This document shows positions 30,561-44,159 of a stretch of DNA of 64,000 nucleotides, piece after piece. Under the pieces are notes generated by a model. The model made no database searches. It saw nothing but the letters and a program-made list of their open reading frames with translations, and was not told the origin of the DNA. The position numbers and the translations under genes were made by a program. Origin of the DNA: Batillaria attramentaria (lineage: Eukaryota; Mollusca; Gastropoda; Batillariidae); the NCBI GenBank assembly GCA_018292915.2, contig JACVVK020000211.1, positions 913,501 through 977,500 of the forward strand. The letters run 5' to 3'. Each line of letters starts with the position of its first letter. The first letter of the stretch is position 1.

Positions 30561-32900
30561 ACTGGAACTGAAACCGCTCGTGCGATTTCACGAAATTTCG
30601 TATGGTACTGCCTGTCACTTAGACCGCGTGCAGATGTCACAGAAACTTCCGTACAGATCTAATGGGTCATTTGAGAGTCGATCGTCTCGCCTGCATGAAA
30701 TGTTCTGCCTAGAACGCGCCGCCAAAACTGAATCCGTAAACTACGAAGTATTTCCCATGAAGCCTGGTACAGCACTACCTGTCGCTATGACCATGAACTG
30801 ACTTTACCTCATCTGAACAAAGGGTTATGCTCACTTTGAAATACCTGCCCGGACCGGACCTTGGAAAAAACTAAAACAGTACTATAGTGTACCTGTCGCT
30901 ACGACCAAATTAAGATTGCAACAACGAACTGTACTTCGGTTTGACATGAAATGCTTGTTTGGACCATATAGATAAGTGAATTCCACATAATTATAGTTAA
31001 TTAACGATAGATGGTAAAACATTAAATCCCCATCCCCCCTCCCCCCCCCCCCCCCACACACACACACAAAAGTGCAGCTCATGCAGCCCACAAGGAATAC
31101 AATCTAAATATATAAATGAACAGTGTGTGCGTGCGTGTATGTATGTGCGCGCGCGCGTGCGTGCGTTCGCCATGTGGTGGCTGTACTCAGGGGGGCCCGG
31201 AAACATTTTGGTTGAAAAAAAAACTCGGAAAATCGTCAAATTAATGTTATTAGCCACATTCTCCAACCTTTTCCGCTAATTTTCAAAGACTTTACTGTGC
31301 CTTGCGGTCCACGGGACCATGCATACTGTTTTGTCGAGTTCGGCAATCACCGTCTCATTAACTCCCATCGCACAGCCCCTGCAAAGGGGTGGGGTGGGGG
31401 TGTTCGGAAGTTTAACGTCCTTCTCCACTATGTATGGGTGATATTAAAGACAGGGCAACGAGAAAAAGGCCAGAACAAATATTTGACCCAAGCCGAGAAG
31501 CCCGGGAAAAGGCGGGTAATCTGCTATAGAAAATTTCAGCCTTAAACGGAATTACGCGCCCTTGAACATTTCACCTTCAAACGATTGACTTGAAAGATCG
31601 CACCTTGAATCAAAGCTCGCCGAATATCTTTTCTGTTTAAGTTTGGCTGAAACTCCTTGCACAGAGGGAGTATGAAAACATCCATGTGATTCCATGAACC
31701 ATGGTACAGTAACACTCGTCAAGACCATCGAGTACAGATGTAAATAAAGCCTCTAACCGATTTCAAGGAACCATGCTACTCTGAACATATGTACCTAACT
31801 TGAAACGACTTTTCTGACCACAGGTAACACCGGAGATATCATTTTCTGTTAAAAAAAATGCTTTGTACAACGGTACTTGTCACTCGAGTTAGTCAAGTTA
31901 GTTAGTTAGTTAGGGCTCAACACCGCGCAAGCACTTGTTACCAGAAACAGTGAAAACCACAAGAAGGAAACCTTCTGCCTTTGAAATAAATAGCGCCGAC
32001 CAACATTTAAACCGCACATAATTCATGAAGCTTGATCATGTGTCCCTTCCTTCCTTAAACTCTTAACTAAACCAAACCCAAACCAAGACCGCATAGACAA
32101 AATCTTGGCACAATACAATGTCTGTCGCTACGACCAAGTGCAGACCGCCAAGTAAATCAGTTCGCCTGAAAATAGCACGCTTTTTTAATTCCACAGCTTG
32201 GCAACTGCTGGTGATGTTCGTGAAAATTAGTACGATACAAGCCAGAACGAACGACACTAGACTATTAGAAAAGAGAAGTCTACATGGCATTATACACCGT
32301 AACAGATCTCTGCAACCAACCACATCGGTTAAACAGGAACACAACGAAAGTCTGAAACGGAGTTATGTCCACATGAAACTCTCGTACGCGTCGTAAGTCA
32401 AGTGAGACGAGCTACCAAAGTACATATTACGACCTAGCACAGATGCCAAGGATACCATTATCTGTTTTAAAAAAAATACCGTTAAGACCCAAATATTTCT
32501 CGATTCCTTGCCCCGATCCCGATTTGAAACTGAAACTGCCAATCTAATTTCCTGAGTCTTGATGCAGCAATACCTGTTATTACATTACAACCAAATGTAG
32601 ACCTGAAGAACGTAAAACTCATAATCCCATCTAAATCCATGCCTCTTTCTATATTTCTGACTGAAATGATTCTTCCGACCAGTGGGCGCGGGTAGGGAGT
32701 ACTAAAAAGAGAACTTTATATAGCATAAACCATAACCTCCCCATCTGACTGGACTATTACATCGGCTAAAATGGGTACAGAGATTCCCCCCCCCCCTCCA
32801 CCCGACTAGGATGGATGATAAATCAAGTTGAAAGCGAAAGTACAAAACACCCATGCAAACAATTTAAATCTAAAATCTAGCTGCACTTTTCAAGAACCGT
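30560..32900. repeat. Degenerate long-period repeat
   Basis: The motif ACCTGTCGCTACGACCAA, often followed by a GCAGA-like word, recurs in decayed form near 30612, 30774, 30890, 31710, 31868, 32118 and 32570, between stretches of similar texture (TTGAAAC, GAAATGCTTG). It looks like an old, strongly decayed array without a strict period. No gene was recognised. Confidence 0.4.
31389..31506 (-). mobile_element. SINE family 1, truncated
   Basis: GTTTAACGTCCTTCTCCACTA, GGGCAACGAGAAAAAGGCCAG and ACAAATATTTGACCC. The tRNA head is missing. Confidence 0.7.
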
Positions 32901-34140
32901 ATCTCAACCGACCTTTTTCAAACTGTCACGCATTTAACGATTTATGTTTCAAGATGCGACAATTAAAAAAAAAAAAAATCCCCATCCCCACCCCCTCCGC
33001 CTTTAAAATATAAAAAAAATAATAAAAACCACCAGCACAAAACACAAATCATTACGCCACCAATCACCTTACACCACCAGCCACTCCAAACCACCGTAGA
33101 AAGACTTGAACACAACACTCCAACACCTTTAATTTCGTTTTTTTTAAATCAAATAAAAACCACCATGGACCCTGGAACACTTCTTTTGTAAATGAAGCAG
33201 TCTTTTGGTGGATGTAGCAAGTCTTCCTCCTGTCTGGCCAGGGAAGGAGTGCAGTCTTGTACTGTGTATTAAGGTATACGTAATCATGCAAAAGTAAGCA
33301 TGTAAGATCTATATACACCTTCCATATTCACTAATATCAGTTGGAATTATTCAAAGTAATACACTGCATTATGGTTTCTGGGAAATATTGGAGCTGTGCG
33401 GTGCATTTTCCATATTCACAAAAACTGGGAAAATGTTATTTGTACAGTAAACAAACAGTTAATGTTAAAGATTATGATATTCCTACGCTTATGATTTTCG
33501 GCAAATATTTGAGCTGAAGGCCCGTATTTCATATTTCACGAGAAAGTAAAACTACATAGACTTTCCTAAGCAAGAGGGAAAGGATATAGGGCAAGGTTCC
33601 GAGCCTGCTCTTTCTCAAATGCCCTCGGGTGAAGCATCAGCCACGACCTCCCTCACAATGCATCTCCTGAAAACGAAAACGGTAAATGTATACATGCAGA
33701 CTTTCTGATACAAGGTATCACAAGACTCGTATTACAGAGAAAGAAGCGAACAGCATACATTTATCTTTGAAAATATTTCACACTGATTTACTGGTGGGTT
33801 TACACATTGAAATGGGTGCAGCAATTGATACTGATTTTTTTTTTTAAATCTTCAACACAATTTGATTTTTATGTTTGTTCGGTAAATAGATTTTTTTTAA
33901 CAAAGTACGCACACAGGCGAGGATCAAGGTATGGCGAGCAAACCAGACTCCTCTGGAAATCTTCCAGCTTCGCACCTGAAACATATTCAGGTAATAATAC
34001 TATCAGATGATATATATGTGTATGCATATGCTCAACGAATACACACTTTAAGGAGAATGTAGCTTAAATGGCATCCCACCGAACAAAATCTTACAGAAAA
34101 CAACCAAATAACAAGTGCAATAAGAAAAACACCACCAACA
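32900..34140. other. No gene recognised
   Basis: AT-rich. A diverged direct duplication near 33368-33430 and 33490-33550 shares AAATATTKGAGCTG. Nothing else is supported. Confidence 0.35.
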
Positions 34141-34800
34141 AAACAACAGCAACAACATAGAAACTAAGTGCGTTAATAACAAATAAGTGAACTATGATCA
34201 ATATACCAGTTCCCAGAATATACGCAACATTCCTTATTCCTAACATCTAGTAGTGCAGACATGACTGAAAGAAAGAACCTCCCCTCTTATGTAAAACTAC
34301 AGACCTTAAGAGAGGGTGTGCTGTGGAGGTTTTCACAACTGAGAAAGGTGCTAACATCATCAATAGAACAAAGCCTGCCAGGGTGAAGATCAAGCGTAGT
34401 GAATCCAGTGAAGCTGACCCACAGAAACGACCCTCAGACCCTATGATTCAATGGACAAAGCGTAAACATACACCAGTCATACTGACTTTTGGCCACAGAT
34501 CGACCCAAAACAAGTTGTGAAAGGGTTCTTGTGAAACAAACACTGGAACACTGGAGTCTCGAATATGACGCTGAGGAGACTACTGGAAAATGGGGTGAAG
34601 GGCGTATGGTGTGCAAAGATGCCAGCTTGAACTGAACTGAACTGAACTGACCTACCTGAACTGAACTGAACACCCGAACGGGAGAGCTGAAGGAGCGGAA
34701 TGCAGGTGAATGAACCCACAAAGGCAGAAATAACAAAGTGAGGACAGAGTGCAGAAATCGGCGACTGGCGTCAAAACAGAGCAACTGTGACTCCCAGTCT
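34140..34800 (+). repeat. Dispersed repeat R1, 3' half
   Basis: Matches 10000-10660 in order: CTTATTCCTAAC, TAGTGCAGAC, GCCAGGGTGAAGA, TGAATCCAGTGAAG, CGACCCTCAGA, CAGGTGAATG and GGCAGAAATAA. An inserted (AACTG)n-like run lies at 34628-34672. Confidence 0.65.
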
Positions 34801-34854
34801 GTCCGCCTGGGACGCTTTGCTTCTAAACCCACCAACCCTAGACATGTAGTGAAC

Positions 34855-34888
34855 CAGAGACATACATAACATGTTATGTATGTCTCTG
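34855..34888. repeat. Perfect 34-bp palindrome
   Basis: CAGAGACATACATAACA is followed directly by its exact reverse complement, with no spacer. It could form a cruciform. Confidence 0.95.
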
Positions 34889-34919
34889 AGTGAACGTTCT
34901 CATTCCTCATTGACTCTGA

Positions 34920-35326
34920 ACCGGAATTATCCCCCCCCCCTCACCACCACCCCGCCCTCCCCCCCCCCCCCCAAAAAAAAAACAAAACAAAACAAAACCA
35001 CACACACAAACAAAAACAAACAAAAACAAAAACAAACAAAAACAACATCAACAACAAAAAACCAAAACAACAACAACAACAACAACAAACAAAATAGAGC
35101 AGACTAATGCTGCAGACGATTTGTTTAGCCGCAATGCTGATCAGTATGACTGACTCATCGTTTGTTTGAATACATTTCGTGTAAATGTGTATTCTTGATA
35201 ATGACAATGACAGTACTTATAGTTAACCTGCTAGTTAATAACAGTTCTAAGCGCTTAAAAAAAAGATTAGGACGAAATATATTACAAAAATTTACAAAGC
35301 CATAATAGCCTATAAGGTCAGGGCAC

Positions 35327-35389
<63 letters not shown>

Positions 35390-36500
35390 CCTTGTATAAT
35401 AATAATAATAATAAAAATGATGATAATAATAATTATTCATGTAGTGCCTAGCCTCGTAAGAGAAACTGCAGGCGCCTTACAACTGAACGAAAAAAAAAAA
35501 AATTCTCTGAATCGAGAGACGGATGACAACATTCAAACATTTACTAAAATCTTATGTGAACTGTACATCAGAAATGTAAGCACGTGACGAAACACGTATG
35601 CGCACAAGTGCACGACATGACATCTTGCAAACATACACAGTATTGAAGTACATGTACATAGTATAGTAAACCGAACTACTGAGGCTAAGGCTGCAGACTA
35701 GAATGAGATGTCCACAAAAAATACAGACAGGTATGCAGCCACTCTCACTACGATGGACATCGAGACGTGACCAGTACGCAGAGCTTTGAACGACATCATT
35801 GTGTAACACACAAAACTGGCATGTACGTCTGTAAGTGAAGGCATACATACGCCTGCATCTACGGACATCTTTTTACCTGTATATCCTCACGATCGTACGC
35901 AAAACATACACATGCATACATACGTAATTCTAAGCATTCAATGATATAAAAATCAAGCACAGATATTTGACGGCACCATAAGAACGGATTCAAAATAGCA
36001 CAAACTGTTCACTTTTGTTCTTCCTTCTTTTTCTTTTCTTTTTCTTTTTTTTTTCTTTTTTTTTTTTGCGTGAGGATTTTTCTTCTTTTGTTTGCTTTCC
36101 TTTTTTTCTTTCCCCTCCTTTTTTTTCTTCTTTTTTCTTTTCCTCTGTTTTCTTTTGTTATTTTCTCTCTCTTTTTCTTTCTTTTTTTTTTTTTTCCTTT
36201 TTCCAAGTGAACCATAATGTTTGCATGATAGTCGTCATAGATTGTCTTTGTCTTAAAACACGCCCCCTCCCCCCACCCCCCACCCCCACCCCAAGCCGCA
36301 TATCCACAATAAATATACTTTTTTATACAGTCCACGCAGCTGCAAAGTGGCTATCTGTGGACGTAAGGTTACAATAAAACATGTGTATGACACAAAAGTA
36401 TTTTGCTAGTTGCGTCCGCTAATTTTGCTCTGTTTGGTAGTGACGCGTAACGCCCACTTCGTTTCAGTAAAGAAAATAGTTACCAGTGGGACATGAGGAA
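34920..36500. other. No gene; low complexity and a retroposon tail
   Basis: Poly-C/(CAAA)n/(CAA)n at 34929-35095, (CA)n at 35329-35388, an (ATT)n-tailed GCGCC-containing retroposon end at 35396-35490 (minus), and poly-pyrimidine sequence at 36015-36205. Confidence 0.6.
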
Positions 36501-36515
36501 ACGATGCGTGTACTT

Positions 36516-37329
36516 ATGGGTGATACCAAAGACTCGGGGCGACGTGAAACAGGCCAGCACAAATATTTGACCCACGCCGGGATGAGAGAGGGTGGGTGGG
36601 TCTTTAGGGGGTTTAACGTCCTTCTCCACCACATACGGGTGATATCAAAGACGGGGCAACGTGAAACAGGCCAGCACAAATATTTGACCCACGCCGGGAT
36701 GAGAGAGGGTGGGTGGGTCTTTAGGGGGTTTAACGTCCTTCTCCACCACATACGGGTGATATCAAAGACGGGGCAACGTGAAACAGGCCAGCACAAATAT
36801 TTGACCCACGCCGGGATGAGAGAGGGTGGGTGGGTCTTTAGGGGGTTTAACGTCCTTCTCCACCACATACGGGTGATATCAAAGACGGGGCAACGTGAAA
36901 CAGGCCAGCACAAATATTTGACCCACGCCGGGATGAGAGAGGGTGGGTGGGTCTTTAGGGGGTTTAACGTCCTTCTCCACCACATACGGGTGATATCAAA
37001 GACGGGGCAACGTGAAACAGGCCAGCACAAATATTTGACCCACGCCGGGATGAGAGAGGGTGGGTGGGTCTTTAGGGGGTTTAACGTCCTTCTCCACCAC
37101 ATACGGGTGATATCAAAGACGGGGCAACGTGAAACAGGCCAGCACAAATATTTGACCCACGCCGGGATGAGAGAGGGTGGGTGGGTCTTTAGGGGGTTTA
37201 ACGTCCTTCTCCACCACATACGGGTGATATCAAAGACGGGGCAACGATGAAAAAGCCAGCACAAATATTTGGCCTCAGCCGGGATTCGAACTCACGACCC
37301 GAGCATTAGAAGTCCAACGCTCTACCATT
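36516..37329 (-). mobile_element. SINE family 1 expanded into a 117-bp tandem array
   Basis: Six essentially identical 117-bp units begin at 36581, 36698, 36815, 36932, 37049 and 37166. Each consists of tail and body of SINE family 1 without the tRNA head. A diverged partial unit stands before the array. The last unit reads on into a normal tRNA-like head ending near 37329. Because 117 is divisible by three, both strands appear open over about 250 codons, but these are not genes. Confidence 0.95.
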
Positions 37330-37382
37330 CCCCCCCCCCTCCCCCCCGAATGAGAGAGAGAGAGGGGAGGGGGAGGGAGAGT

Positions 37383-37560
37383 AGAACGTACGTCCGAGAC
37401 TAGGCTTTTAGAAAGCATTACGCTAGTCTCGGACTTTGTCCTTGTCTCTCAGTCGTCAAGCATCAGGCCCGGTAGAGAAAGCAGAACGTACGTCCGAGAC
37501 TATGCTTCATGAAAGCATTGCCCTAGTCTCGGACTTGGTCCTAGCCTCCTTTCAACCATC
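37383..37560. repeat. Duplicated hairpin, 100-bp period
   Basis: AGAACGTACGTCCGAGACTA occurs at 37383 and 37483. In each copy a CTAGTCTCGGAC about 35 bases later is complementary, so each unit forms a hairpin. Confidence 0.85.
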
Positions 37561-37659
37561 ACACCCAGTCGTGTTTTTGTTGTTGTTTGTTGTTGTTGTT
37601 GCTGTTTTTTGCCATCTGCACCCGCTAAAAAAGACCGTGGGCATTTAGGGCCGTTTGCC

Positions 37660-38010
37660 CTAAATACTAGTTAGTTATTTAGTTATTTAGAGCTTAACGC
37701 CGCGCAAGCAACACAGACTATTTCGCGGTTATCCTTGTTACTAGCGCCTGCCGCATACTGAATCACGTGCAGCACGCAAATCCGAGCTTCTCACCAAATA
37801 CTCGCGCCCTTCAAGTGATAAAGTTTGACGTCCACGCAGCTTCTAAACGGCTGTCTGTGGACACTTTGGCCGACAAGGTCCTCAGTCCACAACCAGATAA
37901 CGTGACGCGGTACACCTCAAAAACAACTTATAAAAGGTGGCCAGATCTTGTCACCACAATGGTTTCAGACGCTACATTGTGACCCAAGTGACTGATTCTG
38001 GTGCACAGTC
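37660..38010 (+). repeat. R1-like fragment followed by dispersed repeat R2
   Basis: 37665-37745 carries TTAACGCCGCGCAAGCAAC and ACTATTTCGCGG, as in R1 (a shorter version is at 31886-31950). 37848-38010 is an R2 copy with GGTCCTCAGTCCACAACC and CACAATGGTTTCAG. Confidence 0.7.
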
Positions 38011-38429
38011 AGCCAATTCGATTTATTCGCTGTTGTAAGTTTGTCATACGTATTGGGACATTAAATAGCTTTTTTTGTGGAAGAAAGCTAGAGTACGTGT
38101 ATGACGGATGAGAAGATTACTACAGTTAAAAAAACAAATCGGATTTACTTGTGTGGTTTGGTGATACCCTGAGGTGATGTACTCTGACATGTTTTAACAA
38201 GATGTATCAGTGGGCAACCACAATTTGGGCTAACATACATAAAAGCAGTTACTTTGGAACTTGCTTGTTCTCGAAAAAGAATGGCCTGAACTGTGCGCTG
38301 TAAAAACACAGCAGGAAAGAGAGAAATTTGCGCACGGGATGTGTTCAATACAAACTCGGCATTCAGCAGCGTTTTCTGTTGTTGTTGTTGTTGTTTAGGG
38401 CCTTCAACATCTCGTGGATGTTCATTGGT

Positions 38430-38870
38430 CGGGAGACTAACCAACCAAGCCGCCGAGTAGCTCCGGTGGTTTTTGAGTGGCTCCTTACTTCTCAAGGACC
38501 CCCACTACTTGTCATCCCGCCAAACACAACAGACCACCAACATTCGCAGCAAAACAAACAACTAAAAATAAATAAATAAACGAAAACAAATAAATGAAAA
38601 TAAACAAATAAACGAAAACAAATCAATAAATGAATAAACAAAAAAAAAATACAGAATAAAAAATAAATAAATAAAGCTGCGCACCAGGTGTGTAAAATAA
38701 TTATATACATGTATAGGCACGTGCACGGGTCTTCTGCACATCACTATGACGTTTGTCTTGGTCAGGAGACTACCAGGCGAAGAAAACCCCGCACTGCTGC
38801 CGAGTTACTCCGCTGGTGTTTTCAGTGGTGCCCTCCACGTCACCACCTACTGGTCATCCTGCCTACGTCA
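38430..38870. repeat. Diverged duplicate R6 with AT-rich spacer
   Basis: 38438-38525 and 38763-38870 share GGGAGACTA, GCCGAGT, CTCCGSTGG, TTTTSAGTGG, ACTACTTGTCATCC and similar words. Each is followed by an (AAAT)n-rich stretch. Confidence 0.6.
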
Positions 38871-38879
38871 TTTTTGTGA

Positions 38880-39440
38880 GTGATAAAACAAAGAGACCAT
38901 CAGACTGAGGAATAAAAATAAATAAGTATGATATAAACAATAAACACATAAATAATTAAACAAATAAAGAAATAATATATTAAAATAAAAAAGTAAATAA
39001 AGCAAAACAAATAAAAAAAAAAAAAAATTAAACAAAATAAAATAAATGATAGATAAATAAACAATGTAAAACAAAACAAAAATAAAACAGATAAATAGAT
39101 AAAATACCTGGTGTGAAAAATGTGCACGTGCCTTTTCCAGTGGTCATCATGGTCATCCATGTTCAATTCCACATTTTGGCCCAGAAATTCATTCTTTGCT
39201 GCAAAAAATTGTCTGAGGCGTATCTGCCAGACTGTTCGGCTATTTCTCTCGAGAAGCATGCAAGCCCCAAAGGCATCCAACCATTTGCGCAGTTGTTATC
39301 ATTTACCTATAAAGTCAGGTTTATACTTACCTGGGCCAAACCACACAAAACCCATCAAGAATGATTTACCTACAGAGTAAGTTTGACGCTGTGTACCAGT
39401 GGCCTCACTAAAAAAAAAAATCACAATCAATTTATTTAAT
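38880..39440. other. AT-rich spacer and an unassigned open region
   Basis: 38890-39110 is AATAAA-rich low complexity. 39120-39290 is unique, with two overlapping open frames on the minus strand and splice-like signals (donor GTAAGT at about 39331). No family was recognised, so no exon is called. Confidence 0.35.
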
Positions 39441-39625
39441 AAATGTGGTTTAGTGTGGGTGTTGCACTTTGATTATGCTCGTAATTGCTGCAGTAAGATC
39501 CGTCAAGGAACCGTTATAATCTTGAATGATTTTCGCATACAGAGCCAAAACTTTAAAAAGAGTACCAAAATTTTTTTTAAAAAATGGAATACTCGTGCGC
39601 GATATGACATGTGCTTATTGGAAAG
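39440..39625 (+). repeat. Dispersed repeat R4
   Basis: TTGCACTTTGATTA, TTGCTGCAGTAAG, AAGGAACCGTTA, TTTTCGCATACAGAGCC and ACTCGTGCGCG recur at 50735-50905 (plus) and partly at 61700-61805 (minus). Confidence 0.75.
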
Positions 39626-39916
39626 GACAGTTTTGCGAAAGTTCATGATTTTTACTAAGTAAAGGGTGCTTTCATCACATGATTTCGCAACCTGCCGAGA
39701 GAAGGTTGGGGGAGGGAGGATGGTAAACGGGGTACAATGTGGCGGGGGTATTCTTTGCACAAAAAAAAAAACAAAACAGAAAAAAAAAACAAAAAAACAA
39801 AAAATTCATTCCAAGTTGTTTTGAACTTAAAAAAAAAATTCCTGCACTGTGTCGCTCACTCGGAGCATCTCAACAGTGCGTATACATCTAACGGTAGTAA
39901 TCTTACGAGTTTTAGA

Positions 39917-39921
<5 letters not shown>

Positions 39922-39993
<72 letters not shown>

Positions 39994-39996
39994 CTC

Positions 39997-40040
<44 letters not shown>

Positions 40041-40048
40041 TGTCTGTT
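39922..40048. repeat. (GT)n microsatellite
   Basis: Two long GT runs separated by GGCTCTGTC. Confidence 0.95.
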
Positions 40049-40159
40049 TGTCCGACTGACTCCAAGTCTACTTCTCAGTTCCAGTTATGAGTTATTAGAT
40101 TCTCAACTTAACCATTATTTTTCTGCCCCGACACAATGCGTTGCAGCATTCACATACAC

Positions 40160-40510
40160 GTATTCACAACTAAACAAATGTACTCATGTGTATACACAAC
40201 TATATAAATGTACACATGTGCATACACAACTAAATAAATGTACACGTGTATACACAACTAAACAAATGTACACATGTGTATACACAACTAAACAAATGTA
40301 CACATGTGTATACACAACTAAATTAATGTACACATGTGTATACACAACTAAATAAATGTACACATGTGTATACACAACTAAATAAATGTACACGTGTATA
40401 CACAACTAAACAAATGTACACGTGTATACACAACTGAACAAATGTACACATGTGTATACACAACTGAACAAATGTACACATGTGTATACACAACTAAATA
40501 AATGCGTAAT
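40160..40510. repeat. Minisatellite, about 30 bp x 11
   Basis: Units of ATGTACACATGTGTATACAC plus AACTAAACAA. The core is itself palindromic. Confidence 0.95.
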
Positions 40511-40739
40511 GTACACACAAATATGTCTGTCACACATTTTTTTTTTTTCAGTGTGTATGATGGATGTAGGTGTGTATCGGTTGTTGGTATGTATGTAGGT
40601 GTCAGTGCTTGTTTGTATGACTGACTGTATGTCTGACTATAGTATATGTATGTATTGTATGTATCTATGTATTTACGTTTTTATTCGCATTTATTTAGTT
40701 GATTATTTATCTATTATTCTATTATGTGTTTATTGATCA

Positions 40740-40835
40740 CCTTTTTGTATACATTTACTTGTAAAGCGCCTAGAGCCCCAGCTTCGGAGATTAGGCGCTA
40801 TAGAAATCCTCATTATTATTATTATTATTATTATT
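40740..40835 (+). mobile_element. Retroposon 3' tail with GCGCC stem and (ATT)n
   Basis: AAGCGCCTAGAGCC, GGCGCTATAGAAATCC and an (ATT)n tail. This is a standard LINE/SINE end; the body was not identified. Confidence 0.65.
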
Positions 40836-41271
40836 AAATTGACTCATTCACTAATTAAAATTTTTAAAACATCCGATCACGTGAAAGTAAATCGCAGGGT
40901 AAGGAAATCTCATTGCATATTGCATGCATAGCCTACATATTGTGCCCCGTATTATGCACAGTATCTGCTTATTGCGACACTCGCAAATGCATGTTCTTTT
41001 TCCAGTAACATGGTTAATCCGATCCATATGATGCCGGGATTTAGTCGACGTCAGGACTCTTCACGTTGATGATGAGAGGGTCGCTTCTTGACCGACGTGT
41101 GTGGTGAACAAGTCTACAGGCTGGCAGTAAAGCACCAAAGACGAAGGGGGGGGGGGGGGGTGAGAAGGATACATGTTTTGCATGGTGCTCAGTGGGGTTT
41201 TGGTTGGGGGAATAGAGAGTGGTGAGGTAGGGGGGGGGGGCATAATGCATGTACAGGCAAAGCAGTTCTTT

Positions 41272-41667
<396 letters not shown>

Positions 41668-41789
41668 TACAGGTCTAATTGTCATCTACCCCTGTACATT
41701 CGTTTCTACCCCGTGAATGGTTTTCGGCTAGAGAAAATCTCCAAAAATCACCAGAAAGAAATAATTATGAACTGAGACGAAATCCGACA

Positions 41790-42065
41790 GAGAAATAAGA
41801 ACAAACCAAATTTAAAGAAGAAATAGGAACTGAAACCAGATTCCACAAAGAAATAGGAACTGAAACCAACTTCAGCAAAGAAATAGGAATTGAAACCAGA
41901 TTCAACAAAGAAATAAGAACTGAAACCAAATTCAACAAAGGAATAAGAACTGAAACCAAATTCAATTCAGAAACAGGAACTGAAACCAAATTCAACAAAG
42001 AAATAGGATCTGAAACCAGATTCAACGTAGAAATTTGAACTGAAACCATATCAGTTCAACAAAGA
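41790..42065. repeat. Minisatellite, 30 bp x about 9
   Basis: Units of GAAATAGGAACTGAAACCAA plus ATTCAACAAA. Confidence 0.95.
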
Positions 42066-42069
42066 AAAA

Positions 42070-44150
42070 GGAACTGAGACAATTATATGTGGATTGGTGC
42101 ACAACCTGAACAATATGCACATTACCTCGCAAGATGTCTTTTCTGAGACAATTGGTGAATACTTTTCACTGTTGTCACTGGGTCACTGCAGCAACAGTGA
42201 AAACTAAAACTAGTGAATGATACAAGCAATGGAAGCAACCAAACTGTCAGTGACAACCATCATGCCTCAAATAATCCAAAACTGGAATTCGGAAACAACC
42301 ATCATCCAAAACTGGAATTCGGAAAACAGACAGACAGACAAACACTAACAAACAAACATACAAAACAACAAACACTGTACTCATCCTTCTGCCTGTGAAG
42401 TTCATCCATCGTGTCACTGCTGCAGAGTGTTACTGTGCTTGTCACTGATCATCTGGTGATTGCTGGCATCCACTGAGTAATGACTGACCAGTATCCATCC
42501 ACATACTGACTGGCACACAGACATCTTCCTCTGCAGAGACATACAGGTAAACATGAAGAAATTTAAACATCAGTGAAATATTACGAAGAGCTACAGCTCA
42601 GTGTAGTGCACAAGACAGGACATGTCAAGAAATGGAGGAAGGGAATATTTTACGACGCAAAACAGCACTGATGCTGGTCGTTAGATACACCGCAAGTGAC
42701 CGCAACAAATGGGCGGGGGGGGGGGAGGGGAGGGGGGGGCGGAGGAAAGGGGGGGGGGGGTAACTTGACGTCCTGATCGCGCCGGCAACTGGTTCTGAAG
42801 CAGACACAATGTTACACAACTACAGATGTAGAGAAGGGGGTATTCATGGAAGTTCCACTACCACACCACTGACTGGCTTAACACTGTGACAGCGGGTGAA
42901 TACGGGTGTAATGGCTATCAAAATAATGAAGCTACGTACCTTGCTGCTGAAGATTTGGAAAATCACTCCAAGCAATCACCCGCTGGACAAGGTAGCATGA
43001 ATATCCGGTCAATAGACATTTTGAAATATCGTCGACTGACGTAATCCGCAGTCACTGACTGAGCATTTCACATCAAAACCAAGATCAAGAAGCACTCCGT
43101 TACATTGATGTCGACTGAAGTGAACTGCAGTACAAGGATACGCAAATCCGATGCATCCGGCAATAGTTTCCATAATCACTGAGTACAGTTTGAAATCTGA
43201 ACTGCAAAATAGTCAACCCCGCAACCGCCGGTCCGCCCGTACCTGGAAAGTTCAGTCACGTGAACGGCCGGGACCCGGCCGTCAAAACACGTTGACCTAG
43301 CACGTGCCGCACGCTTGTGGAGCTGCCCTAACACAGTACACGGCGCGTCAACAGACATCCACTGCTCAGTACCCATAATGTACGGCGTGAAGTGGAGTTT
43401 AGCCCTCCCATTCTCCAAGCGCAGAAATTGCGCTTCCGCACTAGCTACTGCTCTTGGTTTGGGAGTGGTAGTGGCGCAATACCCTAGTACACGAAGAATG
43501 GGGTCATTCATCGGCGTTCGGGAAATAGCGTTTTCTGAAAGTATCAGCCTGGGTCGCGGGCTGTGATCTGTATGGTTTGGTTACCCGTGACCGCTGCATA
43601 ATGAGAGCGTTGGTTCTGGGTCAGTACGTAAACCGGAGACGCAGCTCTACACACATTACCTTGACAGATACATTTGGTTTAAACAGATTTATTTCGCTGT
43701 CTTCCGGGTGGAAATACATGGAAACAATTTTTGGTGAGCATGAACAAGACAAACTAGCTCCAGGACTGAGCTGCGTAGAGTAGTGTGGCCAGAAGAGACT
43801 AGTCTGCACTCCAAGCTGTACGGTAGCCGGCAGGAACTTCAGAAAACGGCCCACTTCATCGTGACAACCGGCCTGCCAGTGTGACCCCAGCGACCGCCAA
43901 GAAGAAGACGAAGAACAAGACAAACTTATCATATGCTGAGTAAAAATTCCATTATAGCAACCGACTGCAATGGCAGATCCCCGAATCCGTATCGGCAGAA
44001 GTTGAAGGTGTTTATAGTTTGCTTTGTTTGTTTGTGACAATGATTTCTCGAAGTGTCGAAGAAAGGATTCCCCACGTCAGCTGTACATCAAAATTTTCTT
44101 CTACTTATTTTCATGATTACTTACTGATTTAAAATGGTGGGTGTAGGGGT
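42070..44150. other. No gene recognised
   Basis: Mostly unique, with a small duplication at 42269-42324 (CCAAAACTGGAATTCGGAAA twice) and poly-G at 42714-42762. Around 43180-43560 the sequence is GC-balanced with open frames on both strands, but none matches a family I know. Confidence 0.35.
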
Positions 44151-44159
44151 AGGGGTGGG

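Noticed and set aside
36464..37264. Long open frames of about 250 codons on both strands with perfect internal repeats
   Set aside because: The 117-bp SINE-derived unit is divisible by three, so openness on both strands is automatic.
39100..39290. Exon on the minus strand
   Set aside because: Two overlapping frames are open and splice-like signals exist, but neither peptide resembles a known family.
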